Source of the DNA: Bacteroidota bacterium
Lineage (GTDB): Bacteria > Bacteroidota > Bacteroidia > 2-12-FULL-35-15
Reading direction: 5' to 3'
DNA length: 64,000 bases
Assembly: GCA_016707685.1 (NCBI GenBank)
Contig: JADJHE010000011.1
Span: 62,001-126,000, forward strand
Positions 59,809 to 64,000 of this stretch are shown piece after piece. The notes below the pieces were generated by a model that saw only the letters and a program-made list of their open reading frames with translations, made no database searches and was not told the origin of the DNA. Position 1 is the stretch's first letter; every line of letters begins with the position of its first letter. Position numbers and translations under genes: made by a program.

Positions 59809-61047
59809 TTATGATGCAAAAGTAGCTAAATCATTTAACAATGAGTCTATTTCTCCTTGTTTTACATGTGGCATCATTACAATTTTATACCATTTTGGCT
59901 CCTGCTCATAGCTATCTGCCACAAGATGGTATTTTTCTGCTATTTTTTTGGGTACATGTTTGCTTTTTATGGCAACTATGTTTACATATGGATTTCTAAA
60001 ATATTCTATTTTTAATTCATTCAACTTGCTGCACAATCGAGACGTTTTATCTACTAAGCTTAGCATTTTTACTTTCCAGCCACTAGAACCATGTACTCTT
60101 AAAATCATCCAAACACTTATTGCATTTGCTCCTGATCTGCTTCCGCATAGTGTATAATCTTTGCCAGGGACATATTGTGCTTCGTCTGTGCATACATATT
60201 TCATGTAGCCTTTTCGAATTAGAAACACACCAGTTCCATAAGGCGATTGGAGCATTTTATGTCCATCGATTGTAATGGAAGTAATGTCTTTGTTTTTAAA
60301 ATTGAATTCATTATTAGGGTTTGTAAACGGATAAATAAATCCGCCAAAAGCTCCATCGATGTGCAGTTTAAAGTCGATGTTGTTTGCTTTTAAAAAATTT
60401 GTAATTGGTGCAATTTCATCAACAGAACCAAACATGGTTGTGGATAAATTTAATACAATTATAAAATGTTTTATTCCGCGTTTTTTTGCGTCTAAAATTT
60501 TTTCTTCAAACTCATTTTGTAAAATAGTTCTTTTGTTTTCATCAACTTTTAGAATAATTGGTTGTATGCTTAAAACATTTGAGCCTTTTGGCATTGAGTA
60601 ATGACTGTCTTCGGAGTAGACTAATGCAATTTCTTCAATTTTGGCATTTTGTTCTCTAATAAAATAATTTCTATAAATCCAAAGTGCTTGTATATTTGCT
60701 TCTGTTCCACCTGGTGCAACATACCCATCCTGTGCATCTTTTTCACCTTCAAATATTTGTTCTGCACAAAGTTTAATCAAATCAATTTCTATTGCTTGTG
60801 TTCCTTTGAATTCATCATTTGGATCAGGCGATGATAGTGTGTGGCAACCAATATGGTTAGGGTTTGCAATTAGTGCAGATAAGAATGGGGCATCTTTCAA
60901 AAATGGTGCATCGTCATAAAATGCTTCTCTATCCAAATAGGTTCCTGGCAAGCCAAGAATCATATGATTGTCATAGCTTGCATTATTTTTTAAACCATCA
61001 AAAATGGTTTTTTTTATTTCGTCATGTGAGTATTTTTCCCAGTACAT
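59809..61047 (-). CDS. Group II PLP-dependent decarboxylase family protein
   Basis: 412 residues of the fold type I amino-acid decarboxylases. PLP contacts are His150 in SEDSHYSMPKG, Asp231 in HIDGAFGGF and the Schiff-base Lys264 in TIDGHKMLQSPYGTG. The N-terminus has HIGCHTLSSPDPNDEFKGTQAIEIDLI and APGGTEANIQAL. The best-known relatives are histidine, glutamate/aspartate and tyrosine decarboxylases, but the substrate cannot be read from the sequence. It lies 10 bases before the PTPS-like gene in one transcript and after the SafE-like gene. Confidence 0.88.
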   Translation of the reverse strand: MYWEKYSHDEIKKTIFDGLKNNASYDNHMILGLPGTYLDREAFYDDAPFLKDAPFLSALIANPNHIGCHTLSSPDPNDEFKGTQAIEIDLIKLCAEQIFEGEKDAQDGYVAPGGTEANIQALWIYRNYFIREQNAKIEEIALVYSEDSHYSMPKGSNVLSIQPIILKVDENKRTILQNEFEEKILDAKKRGIKHFIIVLNLSTTMFGSVDEIAPITNFLKANNIDFKLHIDGAFGGFIYPFTNPNNEFNFKNKDITSITIDGHKMLQSPYGTGVFLIRKGYMKYVCTDEAQYVPGKDYTLCGSRSGANAISVWMILRVHGSSGWKVKMLSLVDKTSRLCSKLNELKIEYFRNPYVNIVAIKSKHVPKKIAEKYHLVADSYEQEPKWYKIVMMPHVKQGEIDSLLNDLATFAS

Positions 61048-61089
61048 GCTATGTCATTTAAATTCTATCGAGATGTATTGTTATTCAAA

Positions 61090-61800
61090 TTATTTATGAC
61101 AACATTTGCTGCACTCAGGCTTACTTGCCGACATCTCTGGGCTGATGTATGGAATTCCAAGATTCATTCCTCTTAATATTAGAAGCAAGGCCATTGCAAC
61201 TACAAAAACAGGTATAGCTTTATTTATTTTATTACGAAAATTTACACTAATTGCATTTCCCAATAACGCTAGAACAAGCATTGCAGGCAGTGTTCCTAAG
61301 CCAAACATCGCCATAAATAATGCTCCTTGTAAACTACTACCTGTTGCTATTGCTCCAGTTACTCCCAAGTAAACCAATCCGCAAGGCAATAAGCCATTCA
61401 ATGTGCCAATAAAAAATAAAGAGGAGTAGTTTTTTTTGCCAAATAAAAGACCTAACTGTTGTTTCAGTTTTCCGATATAACTATAAATAAACGAGGTAAT
61501 TTTGAATTTACTATAAATTTTAGAAGGCAGTAAAACCATTATTAGTATGGCTGCACCCAATGTAATGGATAAGGCTTGTTGGTATCCTGCAATTACAAAA
61601 CTTTGGCCTAATAGTCCGAACAAACCTCCTAATAAAGCATAGGTAAACATTCTACCGAAATTATATAAAATAGCTCCCGAAATTTTTGAAAATAGCGAGT
61701 TGTGATTTAATGGCAAAGCCAATGCAATAGGACCACACATTCCCACACAATGAAAACTTCCTAAAAAGCCTAATGTTATTGCTGCCCAAACAAAACTCAT
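61090..61800 (-). CDS. Sulfite exporter TauE/SafE-like membrane protein of the cbb3 assembly cluster
   Basis: 236 residues, six or more membrane helices. The conserved start AAITLGFLGSFHCVGMCGPIALALPL contains the HCVGMCGP motif of the UreH/DsbD-like branch found with ccoG-ccoH. GLLPCGLVYLGVTGA is the matching second repeat. The C-terminal tail ends SKPECSKCCHK, a metal-binding-like Cys/His cluster. Position after ccoH makes a role in copper handling or maturation of cbb3 oxidase likely. Five bases after ccoH. Confidence 0.88.
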   Translation of the reverse strand: MSFVWAAITLGFLGSFHCVGMCGPIALALPLNHNSLFSKISGAILYNFGRMFTYALLGGLFGLLGQSFVIAGYQQALSITLGAAILIMVLLPSKIYSKFKITSFIYSYIGKLKQQLGLLFGKKNYSSLFFIGTLNGLLPCGLVYLGVTGAIATGSSLQGALFMAMFGLGTLPAMLVLALLGNAISVNFRNKINKAIPVFVVAMALLLILRGMNLGIPYISPEMSASKPECSKCCHK

Positions 61801-61804
61801 TCTA

Positions 61805-62251
61805 TTAAGGGATTACAATTGTTTCTTCTGTAAAATAGTTTTTAGCATCTGCAGACCAAGATAATTGCATTTTATACATACCACTTTGTAATGAGCTTCC
61901 AGCAATCATTTGGACGCCATTTGCATTTAGTGTTAATGGTGTTTTGTAATCTCTACTAGCATCCGAAGGACAAAAAAACACAACTTCTCCTTTTACATTT
62001 TTGTTTGTAAAAGCTGTCGGGAATCGAATTTCAATACCCGCTTTGGTTATTGCATGATTTACTTGTTCTGTCAATGCATTCGCATTGTTCATTTCATTTA
62101 TTTTATCTTGATACTTGAGCTCTTTAGCATAGTAGTCAGGACTTACTAATTCTATTTTTTGGTTCATACTAAATGTAACCATGCCAATAACTAACACTAC
62201 AAATCCAATGTAGAGCGATGCTATTTTTGTACCCCAGCTAATGTTTAACAT
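61805..62251 (-). CDS. ccoH: FixH/CcoH-family protein, cbb3 oxidase assembly
   Basis: 148 residues with one N-terminal membrane anchor (ISWGTKIASLYIGFVVLVIGMVTFSM) and the periplasmic FixH pattern: ELVSPDYYAKELKYQDKINEMNNANAL (~36-62), then a beta-sandwich ending SGMYKMQLSWSADAKNYFTEETIVI. FixH helps assemble the CuB-containing cbb3 oxidase. It lies 17 bases after ccoG and 5 before the SafE-like gene, in the ccoP-G-H order. Confidence 0.9.
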   Translation of the reverse strand: MLNISWGTKIASLYIGFVVLVIGMVTFSMNQKIELVSPDYYAKELKYQDKINEMNNANALTEQVNHAITKAGIEIRFPTAFTNKNVKGEVVFFCPSDASRDYKTPLTLNANGVQMIAGSSLQSGMYKMQLSWSADAKNYFTEETIVIP

Positions 62252-62267
62252 GTGTATTGATTTTAAA

Positions 62268-63680
62268 TTATTTTGGATTTATTTTAAATGGTCCTAAGAA
62301 ATGCACCTCTATGCTTTCTAATTTTTCATTATTAGAATAGATACCAATCGTAATATCTGTTTTGCGCTCTTTTACATCGTTTTTATCTAGCTCAACAAAG
62401 AAAATAGCCCCACCCAAACTTTGATTTTCAACAACAATATTATCAGCTCCAACTAATCTTATTTCGCCTTTGTGCGACTCAAGCTTCAAAACAACATTAA
62501 TGTTATTATGTGTTTTGTTTACAAATTTTACATTGTACAAATTTGTTATTTTGTTATTTGGTTGATCTTGGTAAAGCATACCAGGAGTTCTCAAAATAGT
62601 TGTTTCTACATCTGTTCTGCTTACAAGAAGCGTTACAAGTACTCCTAATAGAACGAGTAATACTGCAGAATAAGCAATCATTCTACCTGTAAGTTTTAAT
62701 TTTTCTTTGTCCGCAATGCCTTTTTCAGAATCAAAACGGATAAGTCCTTTTTCACGTCCAACACCTTCCATCATATGATCACATGCATCAATACATGCAG
62801 TACAGTTTACGCATTCTAATTGTGTACCATTTCTGATATCAATTCCAGTAGGACAAACTTTAACACACTGCGCACAGTCAATACAATCGCCTTTAGGTTG
62901 TTCTTCATTTTTTTTGAATTTACTTCTAGGTTCTCCTCGTATATAATCGTAGGCAACTACAATCGAGTTTTTATCAAGAAGTACACCTTGTAAGCGTCCG
63001 TATGGACAAACAACAATACATACTTGTTCTCTAAACCATAAATAGACAAGGAAGAATATGGTAGTAAAAATTAATAAGGAAATAAATGTTCCCATGTTTG
63101 CTGCCAAACCTTGTTGGTACATTAATAATAATTCATCGAGACTAATAATGTATGCTAAAAAGGTATTGGCAATGATGAAGGATACTAAGAAAAAAGTGGT
63201 TGTTTTGCCACCTCTTTTTAGAATTTTATTGAAATTCCAGGGTTGTTTGTTAAGTGCTTTTTGATGGCTAGCATCTCCTTCAAACCAGTATTCTATTTTA
63301 CGGAATACCATTTCCATAAAAATGGTTTGCGGACAAGCCCATCCACAAAATACCCTTCCGAATATTACTGTAAACAATACAATAAAAACAATAAACACTA
63401 ACATTCCTAAAACAAAAAGAAAAATGTCTTGTGGCCAAAAAATGGCCCCAAACAAAATGAATTTTCGTTCAGGTATATTTATTAAAAATAACGGATCGCC
63501 ATCCACCTTAATAAATGGTAGTGTAAAAAACACTACCAAATATACAAGGCTTAATATCGTTCTTTTGTTGTAAAGTGGACCTTTAGGTTTTTGTGCAAAG
63601 ATCCAATTTCTCTTCCCGTCTTTTATGGTTGCAATCGAATCACGGAATGATTCATCTTGCAACTTTTTATCTGTTTTCAT
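62268..63680 (-). CDS. ccoG: Cytochrome c oxidase accessory protein CcoG
   Basis: Polyferredoxin of the inner membrane, needed for cbb3 oxidase assembly and linked to copper reduction. 470 residues. Five membrane helices surround VFCGWACPQTIFMEMVFRKIEYWFEGD and REQVCIVVCPYGRLQGVLLDKNS. Two 4Fe-4S motifs are CIDCAQCVKVCPTGIDIRNGTQLECVNCTACIDACDHMM. A C-terminal Ig-like domain (~370-470) ends the protein. It follows the ccoP 3' end by two bases. Confidence 0.96.
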   Translation of the reverse strand: MKTDKKLQDESFRDSIATIKDGKRNWIFAQKPKGPLYNKRTILSLVYLVVFFTLPFIKVDGDPLFLINIPERKFILFGAIFWPQDIFLFVLGMLVFIVFIVLFTVIFGRVFCGWACPQTIFMEMVFRKIEYWFEGDASHQKALNKQPWNFNKILKRGGKTTTFFLVSFIIANTFLAYIISLDELLLMYQQGLAANMGTFISLLIFTTIFFLVYLWFREQVCIVVCPYGRLQGVLLDKNSIVVAYDYIRGEPRSKFKKNEEQPKGDCIDCAQCVKVCPTGIDIRNGTQLECVNCTACIDACDHMMEGVGREKGLIRFDSEKGIADKEKLKLTGRMIAYSAVLLVLLGVLVTLLVSRTDVETTILRTPGMLYQDQPNNKITNLYNVKFVNKTHNNINVVLKLESHKGEIRLVGADNIVVENQSLGGAIFFVELDKNDVKERKTDITIGIYSNNEKLESIEVHFLGPFKINPK

Positions 63681-63682
63681 GC

Positions 63683-64000
63683 TTATTTTTTTACTTCAAC
63701 TTTTGCGCTATCAACAATAGCGGCAACAGCTGAACTGTCAGTAGCGGTTGAATCAACAGCAGGTGCAACTCCATCTTCTGAATATAAATCACCTTGTTTT
63801 TCTTTTGCGTTTGGAGGATTAGTTCCTCTTAAGATTTTTATATAAGAAGCAAGCAATTGCATTTCTGATGGAGAATATTGTGCTTGCCAAGATTGCATCC
63901 CTTTATCGGGATAACCATATTTAATGGTTTTGAAAACATCCTTAATGCTTCCACCATGTAGCCAATAATCGTCAGTTAAGTTTGGGCCAATTTGATTTCC
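63683..64000 (-). CDS. ccoP: cbb3-type cytochrome c oxidase diheme subunit CcoP, C-terminal part
   Basis: The end of a gene that continues past the right edge; the frame is open across 63899-64000. The visible part reads GNQIGPNLTDDYWLHGGSIKDVFKTIKYGYPDKGMQSWQ, then QYSPSEMQLLASYIKILRG, which is the second cytochrome c domain with its axial Met (KGM). A low-complexity Ala/Asp/Ser/Val tail follows, ending VEVKK. It carries electrons to the CcoN active site in microaerobic respiration. The other subunits lie outside the window. Confidence 0.9.
   Translation of the reverse strand, partial: GNQIGPNLTDDYWLHGGSIKDVFKTIKYGYPDKGMQSWQAQYSPSEMQLLASYIKILRGTNPPNAKEKQGDLYSEDGVAPAVDSTATDSSAVAAIVDSAKVEVKK

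Overview
The window is an AT-rich bacterial chromosome segment from a member of the Bacteroidota (Flavobacteriia or Sphingobacteriia-like). The evidence is the type IX secretion system (T9SS) pore protein SprA, five proteins with T9SS C-terminal sorting domains, RemB/Wzi-like outer-membrane proteins, a TonB receptor with a carboxypeptidase-regulatory domain, the order maeB-ruvA-sprA-gcvH, kynurenine-pathway genes, and promoters of the Bacteroidota type (TAnnTTTG -7 box). No phage, insertion sequence, CRISPR array, tRNA or rRNA was seen.

Layout: 0-3.6 kb holds a partial TPR-like gene, two T9SS cargo proteins and a Sir2 deacylase. 3.7-15.3 kb holds maeB, ruvA, sprA, gcvH, a VanZ-like gene and an ElaA-like acetyltransferase. 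15.3-21.7 kb is a surface-polysaccharide locus (two RemB/Wzi-like proteins around a WecA-like transferase, then fcl and gmd). 21.9-27.4 kb has a T9SS protein, cysQ, deoC and the sulfate-activation operon cysC-cysD-cysN, which is preceded by a Met/Cys leader peptide and an attenuator. 27.4-37.1 kb is housekeeping: mgtE, rsmA, a TPR protein, kmo and kynU, and hemL.

37.2-48.8 kb reads as a phosphate-acquisition block: a PiT transporter, a PhoU-like DUF47 protein, a phosphate-selective-porin-family protein, a surface beta-helix T9SS protein, a TonB receptor, and a PhoB/PhoR-like response regulator and kinase. Upstream regions of all of these transcription units carry TTAA-like motifs repeated in exact or near-exact 11-bp phase, a pattern like known Pho boxes. 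48.8-55.6 kb has a glycosyltransferase, trmB, an alkyltransferase-like protein and a ~1480-residue T9SS type B adhesin with tandem 76-residue repeats. 55.9-56.1 kb is a poly-C tract that is probably an assembly artefact. 56.4-64 kb has a badly disrupted FAD oxidoreductase, hemN, a QueD/PTPS-like gene, a PLP decarboxylase and the cbb3 oxidase genes ccoP(partial)-ccoG-ccoH-SafE.

Two regulatory findings stand out: the sulfur-amino-acid attenuator before cysC and the 11-bp repeat arrays in the phosphate block. At least 13 otherwise conserved genes, several probably essential (hemL) or highly conserved, are broken by one-base shifts, mostly in homopolymers. That points to sequencing indels rather than biology, and in those genes the reading frame should be read as restored.
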